NCBI GenBank assembly: GCA_016296065.1
Contig: JAEDKA010000047.1
Span: 1 to 30,938 of the forward strand
Reading direction: 5' to 3'
DNA: 30,938 nucleotides
DNA from: Kiritimatiellia bacterium
GTDB lineage: Bacteria > Verrucomicrobiota > Kiritimatiellia > RFP12 > UBA1067
Of this stretch, positions 13,304 to 20,752 are shown piece by piece (within the stretch, counting starts at the first letter, position 1; each line of letters starts with the position of its first letter). The notes under the pieces are model-generated. The model was not told where the DNA came from, made no database searches, and worked only from the letters and a program-made list of their open reading frames with translations. A program made the position numbers and the translations under genes.

Positions 13304-14917
13304 ATGGCCTTACGATTTGGACACGTCAGTCCAAACAAGTTCCTGTTCGGACACTTTCTGTTCGGATGCGTCTGGCTCGCTTTCATCGGGGGCATGGCCA
13401 GCCTGGCGCTATCCGTAATTCTGAGGTCCAATCTCAAGGAATATGACTCCACCACGTGCCGAATTGAGCGCGCAGACGTCAGGCAGACGTCTATCGACTC
13501 CTTCGCCTTTACCGCGGAATTCACCTATGAACACTGCGGAAAGACGATTAAAGCGACATCTCTCGGCCGGCCAAACCAGCAGGAATTCGAGTTCAGCAGA
13601 CTTGAAGCCAGGCTACCGCTTCTGGAGAAATACGCGCCTGGCACCGTTCATGTGTGCCGAGTGAACAGGGAGAACCCATCAGACGGAGTTCTTCCGGTCG
13701 AAAACCCGGTGCCGGAATTAGGCGGCATTTGGCAGGTGCCCGTAATCGCGTGTGTCTGCATTGTCGTGACGATCTTCCTCTCCGTCGGCATGGGCATGAT
13801 CGCCTTCGCTTTTCCAGGTCTGAGACGCAAAGCCACGAAAGCCGTCAAGAAACGGCTGGGCGGAGCGTTTGCCATGCTGTTCGCGCTGCCCTTCGCAATC
13901 ATCGGAATCGGCATCATCGCCTCGACGCTCCTCGCACAGAAGGAAGCATCTGGTTTTATTCCGGTGCAGGCCAAGGTACTCTATTCGGGCGTCGCTTCAC
14001 ATCGATCAACCGGAAGCCGAGGACGCTCCTCGACGACCTACTCGGTTCTCGTCGGCTACTCATACAAGGTGGACGGAAAAACCTACGAAAGCGACAGATA
14101 TTCCGCAGGCCCATCTGTCTCGACAAGCAACTACGACCAGCAGAAGCGCAAGGCGGACACCTACAAAGCCGGCTCGGATGTTACGGTCCATGTCTCGCCG
14201 AGCAATCCGCGCAAGAGCTTCTTGACGGCGCCTGACAAAGGTGCAAACATCGCGCTCTTGCTGGGCATGTGCGCGTTTGCTTTCGCGGGAATCGGTTTTT
14301 TCATCGGCGGCGCATGGCTGTTTCTTTCCACATTCGGTTCGGATGACCGCGCATCGTCTTTCGTCAACCATGTCCTACGACGCTCTCATGCGGACATTCT
14401 GCACATAGGCGCATTCGCCATCCTGTGGAATCTTATCGCCTGGGCGGCAGCGGTCGCATTCATATACGACGAGCCGCTTGCACAATGTGGTCCGGTGCAG
14501 TATTTTGTCATCTCTTTCCCGGCAGTCGGGCTCGTACTTGCGGTTGTCTTCGCATGCAGGCTCGTGCGTGAACTGCGCGCGCCGAGGCTCACGATGTCAC
14601 TTTCATGCGCCACCTGGCAGGCAGGTTCCGCCGCACAGGTCGAATGTCGGATGGACAGGTCCGAGACCGTGGAAGCGCTGGAGATCGCGTTGGAGATAGT
14701 TGAGCCGCGTAGCTGCTACAAAAACACAAACCGCCACGTCGTCTCCAAAATTCCATGCTGCAGCCACAAGGCACCGACCGTGCCGGAGGCCTGGCATTTC
14801 TCCTTCATTGTTCCCGCAGTAGACGCTGAAAAAGAGCAGTCCTGCGCATTCGCCGTCAGTATACAATCGTCGAATTCCCGAAAGCCGTACAAATTCCGAT
14901 ATTCCCTACACCAGTAA
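13304..14917 (+). CDS. DUF3592-type polytopic membrane protein
   Basis: The 537-aa protein has about six membrane helices (near residues 14-45, 148-172, 185-210, 310-340, 365-390 and 400-425). Between them lie two soluble loops of DUF3592 type. The first is TTCRIERADVRQTS...FTAEFTYEHCGKTI...YAPGTVHVCRVNRENPSDG. The second is QAKVLYSGVASHRSTGSRG...VLVGYSYKVDGKTYESDRY...YKAGSDVTVHVSPSNPRKSFL. The Y-KxGxxV-VxxxPxNP signature occurs twice, so it is a tandem-duplicated DUF3592 protein with a further beta-rich C-terminal part. Function of the family is unknown. ATG at 13304 is preceded by AAGGAGA. It is one of only two confident plus-strand genes. Confidence 0.85.
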   Translation: MALRFGHVSPNKFLFGHFLFGCVWLAFIGGMASLALSVILRSNLKEYDSTTCRIERADVRQTSIDSFAFTAEFTYEHCGKTIKATSLGRPNQQEFEFSRLEARLPLLEKYAPGTVHVCRVNRENPSDGVLPVENPVPELGGIWQVPVIACVCIVVTIFLSVGMGMIAFAFPGLRRKATKAVKKRLGGAFAMLFALPFAIIGIGIIASTLLAQKEASGFIPVQAKVLYSGVASHRSTGSRGRSSTTYSVLVGYSYKVDGKTYESDRYSAGPSVSTSNYDQQKRKADTYKAGSDVTVHVSPSNPRKSFLTAPDKGANIALLLGMCAFAFAGIGFFIGGAWLFLSTFGSDDRASSFVNHVLRRSHADILHIGAFAILWNLIAWAAAVAFIYDEPLAQCGPVQYFVISFPAVGLVLAVVFACRLVRELRAPRLTMSLSCATWQAGSAAQVECRMDRSETVEALEIALEIVEPRSCYKNTNRHVVSKIPCCSHKAPTVPEAWHFSFIVPAVDAEKEQSCAFAVSIQSSNSRKPYKFRYSLHQ

Positions 14918-15284
14918 AAAATCCTCTGCGGCTCCGAGTCAGCGCGCCCATAACTTAACACAAAGGCACAGAGTCTCAGAGGCACAGAGGATGGGTGCAT
15001 TTAATAATCTTCTGCACCGACACGTCTCTGTGCCTCCATGTCTTTGTGCCTCTGTGTTAAAACCATACCAAAGTTGTCTCAATGAACATCCACGTGCCAG
15101 AGCGCACCGCGGATGCGCCGTGCGCCGTCAGTCGGCTGCATAGCGGCGGGAGGCGGCAGACCAGTCGAGATGCTTTTCGAAACATGTGGGGACAGTCCCC
15201 GCGAAACATGCTGTTTTATTGGCTTTCATCGCTTCGCCCTCTTCTCAAGCCGCCCCACGACTTCACGACATGCAGGCTCCGGCA
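14918..15284. repeat. Repeat-rich gap between convergent genes
   Basis: The gap holds no gene. From ~14940 to 14990 and ~15015 to 15064 lie inverted copies of a 'ttaacacaaaggcacagag' / 'ctctgtgcc...ttgtgcctctgtgttaa' repeat. They can pair into a long stem and might terminate both convergent genes. Positions ~15143-15180 are a ~39-bp near-identical copy of the 3' end of the superoxide dismutase gene (26080-26118). A short gggac-gtccc hairpin follows at ~15188-15202. 'acgacatgca' occurs twice near 15275 and 15288. Confidence 0.65.
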
Positions 15285-16070
15285 TTACGACATGCACGCC
15301 ACGAGGCCGGTCGCTCCCTCCCGGACATCCTCCTGCCGCGTCGCAACCAGGCGGAGATAGAAGACGGCCATGCCGACCCGGGCGAACAGGCAGATGATGT
15401 CCATCAGGACTTCAGCCGCGACAAAGCCGGCATTGCATGCGATCCCTGCCGCGTCACTTTCAGGGAAAATGAAGTCCAAGGACAAGAAATACAGCCAGAC
15501 CGAAACCTCTTCCACCGCAATCGAGGCCAAGATACCGACGACATACGACATGCCGTACAAACCAAGCATCATCCAGAACGTGACCCACCAGCGCCCTTTG
15601 ACCATCCGCTTGGACTCCTCAAGCGCCTTGACCGGCCCAAGACCGCCGATCACGACACAACCTGTCGTGAATGCGTAAAACACGCACCAGACGATCCCGG
15701 GCACGACAAGGCAGAGAAGCAAGAAGAAAATGACAACCGACGATATCAGGTTCGCCTTGAAAAGCCGACCCCATGCCGAGCACCCCTCCGCCATGAGCCG
15801 CCAGCATGACAAGGAGCGGTTCGCGCGATCGGCGGCTACAAACCTGTAGACCACGGCATCCGCAAGGATACCAAACACGCAATAGAGAATGTTGCCCCAT
15901 TTCTGCGATGTCATATAAGCCTGCGGAGCCTCCGGGTCGTCAGGGATGAGCGCGATATAGACTATCTCAATTGGAACGAACACCAGCAGCAGAACCGGCC
16001 ACGTCTTCGCGATCATGCGCCAGTACCGGTGCATGGACTCCTTCAGCAATCCTTGCGTTTCCTCTTTCAT
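15285..16070 (-). CDS. Polytopic membrane protein (six helices)
   Basis: The 261-aa integral membrane protein has about six hydrophobic helices. Notable segments are TWPVLLLVFVPIEIVYIAL, WGNILYCVFGILADAVVYRFV, LISSVVIFFLLLCLVVPGIVWCVFYAFTTGCVVI and FWMMLGLYGMSYVVGILASI. The layout, with VVPGIVW and PVKALEESKRMVKGRWW between helices 4 and 5, is typical of the YciC/DUF975/glycerophosphodiesterase-membrane-domain type proteins. I cannot assign it more precisely. Start chosen at ATG 16070 (GGGGA upstream); a TTG at 16127 would give a 19-residue extension. The element at 16163-16194 gives a leader of about 86 nt, the longest in this window. Confidence 0.75.
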   Translation of the reverse strand: MKEETQGLLKESMHRYWRMIAKTWPVLLLVFVPIEIVYIALIPDDPEAPQAYMTSQKWGNILYCVFGILADAVVYRFVAADRANRSLSCWRLMAEGCSAWGRLFKANLISSVVIFFLLLCLVVPGIVWCVFYAFTTGCVVIGGLGPVKALEESKRMVKGRWWVTFWMMLGLYGMSYVVGILASIAVEEVSVWLYFLSLDFIFPESDAAGIACNAGFVAAEVLMDIICLFARVGMAVFYLRLVATRQEDVREGATGLVACMS

Positions 16071-16162
16071 AACATTCCCCGTCCACTCACCTTGCTGCAC
16101 CACGATACAACTAGTCCCTGCTATCAATTCAGCCCTTCTCCACTGCCTCTCCCATGCCGCAC

Positions 16163-16194
16163 ATTATACCACATCCGCGGCGGATGCGCCGCGG
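16163..16194 (-). promoter_or_regulatory. Palindrome/-10 element for 15285-16070
   Basis: Minus strand: CCGCGGCG-CATC-CGCCGCGG, ATGTGG, TATAAT (16168-16163). The upstream lipoprotein gene stops at 16207, 12 nt beyond. Confidence 0.8.
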
Positions 16195-16206
16195 AGTGCT
16201 TTCGCA

Positions 16207-16968
16207 TCATTTGCTGTTCGCTTGGATACAGGGATTCAGGTCAACAGTCTCGCCGCTCGCCTTCATCTGCAACTTCAAGACGATGTTGCCGTCTTCATCA
16301 ACCGATATGTCACGAAACTCCAGGAGACCACCCAGCTGAGAGTGCAGCTCCGCGCCGTCAGGCACAGCGCATCCGTCGACCAATCTTATGTTCAACACCA
16401 GTTTGTCCATGCTGCGCTTTTTTCGGTCAAGCGCCCATACTCCGACCTTAAGACACGACGACGACTCCTGGTAATAGTAAAGTGAATAGCTATAATCCAG
16501 CGCAAGGCGCGACTCTACGCGGATTACACGCCGGAAATCCATCCAATAACGCGACTTTGTAAAGTCTGGCTCAATGCTCGCCTTCCGCTCGGCAAGATCA
16601 TACAGCGAGTACCGCATGAGTACATTGCCAAAGAAATCATATTCGACCGCGGCTGTCGTTATATCATCAGGCAATCCGTCCGACTTAACCGCCCCACTTG
16701 TTACACGGCGAGGCGTTCCGTCTGGATACGATTCAACCCTCACCCATTTGTTTGTTCCGAAAACAGTGCATTGCCGCTCATCGAAATCAGCCGGAAACCG
16801 CCTTACAGGACCCCAGAACAATTCTTCGAACGTGTCGTGTGATGTCGACGTCCTGCATATTCCATCGACAATTCGATCGCCTAAAACGTTGCCGTTCGAG
16901 GCACAGCCCGCCACAACTGAAAATACGACAATCGCAGCTCCAAGCCGCGCCGTTGAACATAGGTCCAT
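16207..16968 (-). CDS. Lipoprotein, unknown function (third of three in tandem)
   Basis: The 253-aa protein has a lipoprotein signal peptide ending in lipobox VVAGC. The mature part is mixed alpha/beta, with KWVRVESYPDGTPRRVTSG and AAVEYDFFGNVLMRYSLYDL, which recall antitoxin-like YD/wedge repeats but are too few to classify. The ATG at 16968 begins 2 nt after the TGA of the gene upstream (16971), with AAGGTG close by; a GTG at 16983 would overlap that gene. It is the last gene of a three-lipoprotein operon driven from 18096. No family recognised. Confidence 0.75.
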   Translation of the reverse strand: MDLCSTARLGAAIVVFSVVAGCASNGNVLGDRIVDGICRTSTSHDTFEELFWGPVRRFPADFDERQCTVFGTNKWVRVESYPDGTPRRVTSGAVKSDGLPDDITTAAVEYDFFGNVLMRYSLYDLAERKASIEPDFTKSRYWMDFRRVIRVESRLALDYSYSLYYYQESSSCLKVGVWALDRKKRSMDKLVLNIRLVDGCAVPDGAELHSQLGGLLEFRDISVDEDGNIVLKLQMKASGETVDLNPCIQANSK

Positions 16969-16970
16969 CT

Positions 16971-17495
16971 TCACCTTACGCACTCCTTAACGTCCATATA
17001 CAATAATTCAACATGGTAACCCGCAACATGGCGACGGCGACTATGGATCCCCGTCTCGCCGCAGACATCGACATCGAAAACCTCCGGCATAAGCACGGCA
17101 ACTACAAGTGCAGATCCCCTCTTCGATGTTGCCGCTGGATGCTCCTGCGCCTTGCACACGTAATCCACCGGTATACCGTCCCTCACTCCATCAACATGCA
17201 TAATCAACGGATCATACGTAAGCGTCTCGGAATGACCGTCATCATAGTTGAGCGTTGCAGGAGCGTGGCACTGAATCCCCGACCCCGCCAAGCCAGGTAT
17301 CGGCAGCCAATTCACCCGACCGCGGACTTCCGATTCACGGAACTTTTTCATCTCACTATACAGCGAACCGTCAGAAGCACAGCCAGAGGCCAATATACAT
17401 GCGACATACACAGTGCATAACATTGGTAAAAACCTGCCTATCGCCTGTCTGCAGACGAGAAGCGATTCAGCAAGGGTACCGACAACCGCTTTCAT
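16971..17495 (-). CDS. Lipoprotein, unknown function (second of three in tandem)
   Basis: The 174-aa protein has an unusually long N-terminal region (~35 residues) before the lipobox ILASGC. The next in-frame ATG, at 17423, would give a compact 15-residue signal peptide starting MLCTVYVACILASGC and may be the true start; a GTG at 17504 is also possible. The mature protein has no membrane segment and no family I recognise. Its stop lies 2 nt from the next gene's ATG. It follows the 17524-18060 lipoprotein by 28 nt. Confidence 0.65.
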   Translation of the reverse strand: MKAVVGTLAESLLVCRQAIGRFLPMLCTVYVACILASGCASDGSLYSEMKKFRESEVRGRVNWLPIPGLAGSGIQCHAPATLNYDDGHSETLTYDPLIMHVDGVRDGIPVDYVCKAQEHPAATSKRGSALVVAVLMPEVFDVDVCGETGIHSRRRHVAGYHVELLYMDVKECVR

Positions 17496-17523
17496 ACCAC
17501 GCACGCCTGTGCATCGACAGACT

Positions 17524-18060
17524 TTACTGACTAATGATGATGACGATGATCTGCGACCCTGAAGCGTCTGCCTGCACGCTGCCGATCACACTGTCGCCTG
17601 CGCCAACAGGAACGGTTCCCATCACCTTGCCGCTATGGACAATATCGCTATCCTGTTCTGATTTGGCCGTTTGGACGAATGAGAATTGACACTCTACGCC
17701 AAGCATCCCGTCATTACCATCTCTTATTTTTATCCGCTCTCCAACGTCTTGAGATGACTCTCTAGAACTAGACGAGCTATAAGACGAACCATGACTGCGC
17801 GACCTCTCGACGACTTTAACGCTTCGCGTAGACGATATATCTCCGCCGCCAGGCGTGAGGATATGAGACCAGAGCGGCTCGACATCATGACTGCGGAACT
17901 TCTCAATCAGCTCCGCCTGAGATGCGGCATTGTAAACCGCCTTGTCGAACACGACCGCCGAAACCCTCACGGAACTGGCGCAGCCGCGATTCAAAGCCTT
18001 CTCCGACGCGCAGCCGACAGCAGACACAATCAACAATGCCGCAAGTGACCTGACTATCAT
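17524..18060 (-). CDS. Lipoprotein with Ser-rich linker (first of three in tandem)
   Basis: The 178-aa protein has signal peptide MIVRSLAALLIVSAVGC, with the lipobox Cys at 17. The middle contains a low-complexity serine tract (SHGSSYSSSSSRESS, ~88-103). The C-terminal half is beta-rich and ends SGSQIIVIIISQ. No family recognised. It leads the operon of three lipoprotein genes (18060-16207). The element at 18096-18127 gives a ~29-nt leader, with AGGAGT in it. Confidence 0.72.
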   Translation of the reverse strand: MIVRSLAALLIVSAVGCASEKALNRGCASSVRVSAVVFDKAVYNAASQAELIEKFRSHDVEPLWSHILTPGGGDISSTRSVKVVERSRSHGSSYSSSSSRESSQDVGERIKIRDGNDGMLGVECQFSFVQTAKSEQDSDIVHSGKVMGTVPVGAGDSVIGSVQADASGSQIIVIIISQ

Positions 18061-18095
18061 TTCAAACTCCTTTTAGGTTTTCTATATTTGCAAAT

Positions 18096-18127
18096 ATTAT
18101 ACCAAATCCGCGGCGCATCCGCCGCGG
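18096..18127 (-). promoter_or_regulatory. Palindrome/-10 element for the three-lipoprotein operon
   Basis: Minus strand: CCGCGGCG-GATG-CGCCGCGG, ATTTGG, TATAAT (18101-18096). The stem is intact but the loop reads GATG, i.e. the core is inverted relative to most other copies. The upstream gene stops 3 nt away (18131). Confidence 0.82.
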
Positions 18128-18130
18128 GGC

Positions 18131-18712
18131 CTATTTGCCGGAATCGAGAAATTCGGACATCTTGCGGCCGCGGTGCGTGCGGGCGTCGGGATAGAGCTTC
18201 AGGATTTCGCCGCGGAGCTTTTTCGCCTCGTCCTTCTTGCCCTTAGACTCCAGATATCCGGCAAGATACAGCCTTGCGTATGCCCCGACCTGCACACCGT
18301 CGCCGTACATGCAGTCGGCGTACTTCTCCATTGCGAGGCGAAACCACTTGCCGTCGTCCGATCCCTGCGCACGCTGTCCAGCGTACATCACTGCGCAGCC
18401 GGTGCGGTTGGCCTTCGGATACTTCTCTATCAGCGTCCTAAGATGTTCGTTGTCCACGTCCTTGCTTCGGGAATATGCGCGGTACGCCATCTCGATGGCG
18501 CGTACGCCGTCGCGCCCGTACTCGTCGGCATCGGCCTTCATGCGCGCCGCGACCTTTGCGCGAAGCGCGGCGATTTCGGCATCCTCCTGACTCTGCGCCG
18601 AGGATACCTCTTTCTGCGGAGCCCCCTCAGATTTCGTCGGCTCCTCCGCACGAATCACATTCGCCGCGGCAAGCGCGCCGACTCCGACAACCACCATCAC
18701 AATCTTTTTCAT
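18131..18712 (-). CDS. Secreted TPR-like helical protein
   Basis: The 193-aa protein has signal peptide MKKIVMVVVGVGALAAANVIRA. An acidic linker is followed by helices with TPR-like spacing: LRTLIEKYPKANRTGCAVMYAGQRA, WFRLAMEKYADC and AYARLYLAGYLESKGKKDEAKKLRGEILKLYPDA. It is probably periplasmic, in a scaffold role. Its first 17 codons nearly match those of the unrelated 164-1417 protein. The 114-nt upstream gap lacks a clear palindrome element. Only a diverged 'cataatgcatttgccgcg' (18763-18780) resembles one, so its promoter is uncertain. AAGGAG precedes the ATG. Confidence 0.75.
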   Translation of the reverse strand: MKKIVMVVVGVGALAAANVIRAEEPTKSEGAPQKEVSSAQSQEDAEIAALRAKVAARMKADADEYGRDGVRAIEMAYRAYSRSKDVDNEHLRTLIEKYPKANRTGCAVMYAGQRAQGSDDGKWFRLAMEKYADCMYGDGVQVGAYARLYLAGYLESKGKKDEAKKLRGEILKLYPDARTHRGRKMSEFLDSGK

Positions 18713-18826
18713 TTACGATTTCTCCTTGTTGTATTGTTTGCAATAATGTTGATTTCATCTATGCATAATGCATTTGCCGCGACGAAATGTCACCAGTTTC
18801 GAGCATGGCTCACGCAACAGGCTCCC

Positions 18827-19243
18827 TCAGTCAATGATGCTTGTCGAGAGGGAGAGGTCTTTCTTGCCATGCGGATCGATGAACGAATACGCGAAGAGAA
18901 AAACGGCAAGCGCGATGACTACCAGCACGACGACCGTCATGGCGTCCAGCGGCTTCCTCGGCTTTTCGACAAGAATCCCGTTCGCGCGCTCGACATCCTC
19001 CGGTCGCACGCATATTCGCACGTAAACGCCCAGACCACCGCGGTTGAAGTAGTTGACGACCGTGCAGAGCCCGGACGCCCAGTTGTCCTTGCGTGGATCG
19101 ACTATGCCCGCATCTTCCTGCGAGACCTGACGCACGCCAAATGGGATCCCGGCCTTTTCGAGTCTGCGGCAAATCGCCTCCGCCTCGTGAACGAAGACTC
19201 CGTCCCGCAGAATCGCAATGTCCTCCTCATTCAAGTCTGGCAT
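18827..19243 (-). CDS. DUF2007-like signalling-type domain with C-terminal membrane anchor
   Basis: In this 138-aa protein residues ~8-85 fit the DUF2007 (putative signal transducing protein) pattern: FVHEAEAICRRLEKAGIPFGVRQV, then a GLGVYVRICVRPEDVERANGILVE strand-helix. A single membrane helix follows (TVVVLVVIALAVFLFAYSF) with a short polar tail. The family is small and poorly understood; such domains resemble ACT/PII-like binding folds. ATG at 19243 has AAGGAG seven bases upstream; the longer frame to 19558 runs through the promoter and is not used. It is monocistronic, driven from 19284. Confidence 0.75.
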   Translation of the reverse strand: MPDLNEEDIAILRDGVFVHEAEAICRRLEKAGIPFGVRQVSQEDAGIVDPRKDNWASGLCTVVNYFNRGGLGVYVRICVRPEDVERANGILVEKPRKPLDAMTVVVLVVIALAVFLFAYSFIDPHGKKDLSLSTSIID

Positions 19244-19283
19244 CTTCCGCTCCTTTCCATGAAGTAGAGTCTCATTCCCGGAC

Positions 19284-19313
19284 ATTATACCAAATCCGCG
19301 GCGCATCTGCCGC
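19284..19313 (-). promoter_or_regulatory. Palindrome/-10 element for 18827-19243
   Basis: Minus strand: GCGGC-AGATGC-GCCGC, GGATTTGG, TATAAT (19289-19284). The core is inverted relative to the commonest form, as at 18096. The kinase gene upstream stops at 19321. Confidence 0.8.
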
Positions 19314-19320
19314 TCACGGC

Positions 19321-20694
19321 TTATCGTTCGACAACTTCCCAGTGGCCGTTTTTGTCGGCGCCAACGCGGCGGATTTCTCCGGATGCCTGAAGGTCCTTCA
19401 TCTTTCGGGCAACCCAGCGCGGAGATATCTGAAGAAGATCGGCAAGTTCCATTTTCGTGATGAATGGATCTGCCCTCATATTCTGCTTTATCTGCTCGGA
19501 AAGTGAATCTGAAGTATGAGTGCACTGAACCGAGCCGTCCGCGCGATTTACAGTGCACTCATCCTCTCGTATCGCAAGGAAATCATCCGCTTTAACGCCA
19601 TATTCGCAAATTTCGCGAATACGCTTTTGTGTAAAGTCCTCTATTGCCTCAATGCGCCGCACGGGCAGATTGTACCGCGGGTGGCGCTTTATGCGAAAGC
19701 CCCGCAATCCGTCAAGGCGCTCCTTCATTTTCTTCGTCAAACCGCCTGGAAATCCAAGCCACTTCATGTAAAGAGCTGGATTTACGCGAGAAACAAACCT
19801 TCGCAGGTCGCAGAACTCGTCATGAGAATCCCCCTTTCTGTCCAGCGCAAGCGAAAACAATCCGTAGCCGTTGTCGAATATGGGCGCGGCCCCGACAATC
19901 TCGTTCGTATCATTGTCGACGAGATAGCCGAAGTTTCCCATGTGCCGGTCTGTGTTGAAGATTACTGCATCGAAGAAGAAAACATCCGCGAACCGAGGGT
20001 CGGCAAGCGCTTCATCTCGCGATACGACGCGTCCTGCCGGAACATAGCCGTACTTGTCGCTGGTGAAAAGCGGACAAGTGGAGCAAAGACGACCTTTGAA
20101 GCGTGAAAGCCCGTATGCAACATGGTCAAGCCCCATTGCCTCGGCAATCTGGGCGGCATAGAACTCGGAATACGGCTCAAAGCCAGTATTGGACGCTCCT
20201 TCCGTGCCCGCCTTGTAGAGAAGGACATTGCCGTCGATTCTCCGCCAGCATTTCGCAAGCATTCCGTTCGTCGTGAACTCAGGAGAAGACGTCCACTGTT
20301 CACGGAAGTCTGGCCCCACGCCCGAGAAGGCCATCTGCGCAATCGCACCGGAAAAGTCATTTTCGTAGAGGTTGAAATCCTTCCATGCGTCTGCACAACC
20401 ATCGTGAACAACCCAGTAGACGTCATTCAGCGAAAGGCCCCTGCAAAGTTCGATTATACCTTTGACATTGCGGGAGCTGAGTCCGATCCTGGCCATCAGC
20501 TCCTCGATGTTCCGCCTGTTCCTCGGCACCGTGCGCCGCGTGAGCCAGGTCCAGAGCGTTTCGTCGTTCGCGACGCCGTGCATTTCAAGCGGGAGGAACC
20601 TGCGCTCCGCCTCGTTGACGGAGACGACGCGAACGCCCTGCGGCTCGACCCACTCGAACCGCAGAAGCTCCCGATCTCTATGCCTTAGAACCAT
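19321..20694 (-). CDS. HipA-like kinase fused to C-terminal winged helix
   Basis: The 457-aa protein has a kinase core of HipA/PI3K-like type: a nucleotide-binding strand VLLYKAG (Lys161), YSEFYAAQIAEAMGL, the catalytic loop FNTDRHMGNFGYLVD (Asp249, Asn254) and the metal motif PIFDNG (Asp274). The last ~60 residues are a winged-helix DNA-binding domain (FITKMELADLLQISPRWVARKMKDL, then GEIRRVGADKNGHWEV), of the kind fused to Fic and ATP-binding regulators. HipA itself needs separate HipB for DNA binding; here kinase and DNA binding are joined, and no HipB gene is adjacent. ATG at 20694 has AAGGAA. The N-terminal ~150 residues are not recognised. Confidence 0.82.
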   Translation of the reverse strand: MVLRHRDRELLRFEWVEPQGVRVVSVNEAERRFLPLEMHGVANDETLWTWLTRRTVPRNRRNIEELMARIGLSSRNVKGIIELCRGLSLNDVYWVVHDGCADAWKDFNLYENDFSGAIAQMAFSGVGPDFREQWTSSPEFTTNGMLAKCWRRIDGNVLLYKAGTEGASNTGFEPYSEFYAAQIAEAMGLDHVAYGLSRFKGRLCSTCPLFTSDKYGYVPAGRVVSRDEALADPRFADVFFFDAVIFNTDRHMGNFGYLVDNDTNEIVGAAPIFDNGYGLFSLALDRKGDSHDEFCDLRRFVSRVNPALYMKWLGFPGGLTKKMKERLDGLRGFRIKRHPRYNLPVRRIEAIEDFTQKRIREICEYGVKADDFLAIREDECTVNRADGSVQCTHTSDSLSEQIKQNMRADPFITKMELADLLQISPRWVARKMKDLQASGEIRRVGADKNGHWEVVER

Positions 20695-20716
20695 CGTCAA
20701 ATTCCTTTATGCGGAC

Positions 20717-20745
20717 ATTATACCAAATCCGCGGCAAATGCGACG
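20717..20745 (-). promoter_or_regulatory. Palindrome/-10 element for the HipA-like kinase
   Basis: Minus strand: GCGTC-GCATTT-GCCGC, GGATTTGG, TATAAT (20722-20717). There is one mismatch in the stem. Predicted start ~20710; leader ~16 nt with AAGGAA. The upstream stop is at 20753. Confidence 0.8.
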
Positions 20746-20752
20746 CTGGAGG

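Noticed and set aside
18165..19267. Long plus-strand open frame over 18173-19267
   Set aside because: Antisense to the TPR-like and DUF2007-like genes; no supporting motifs.
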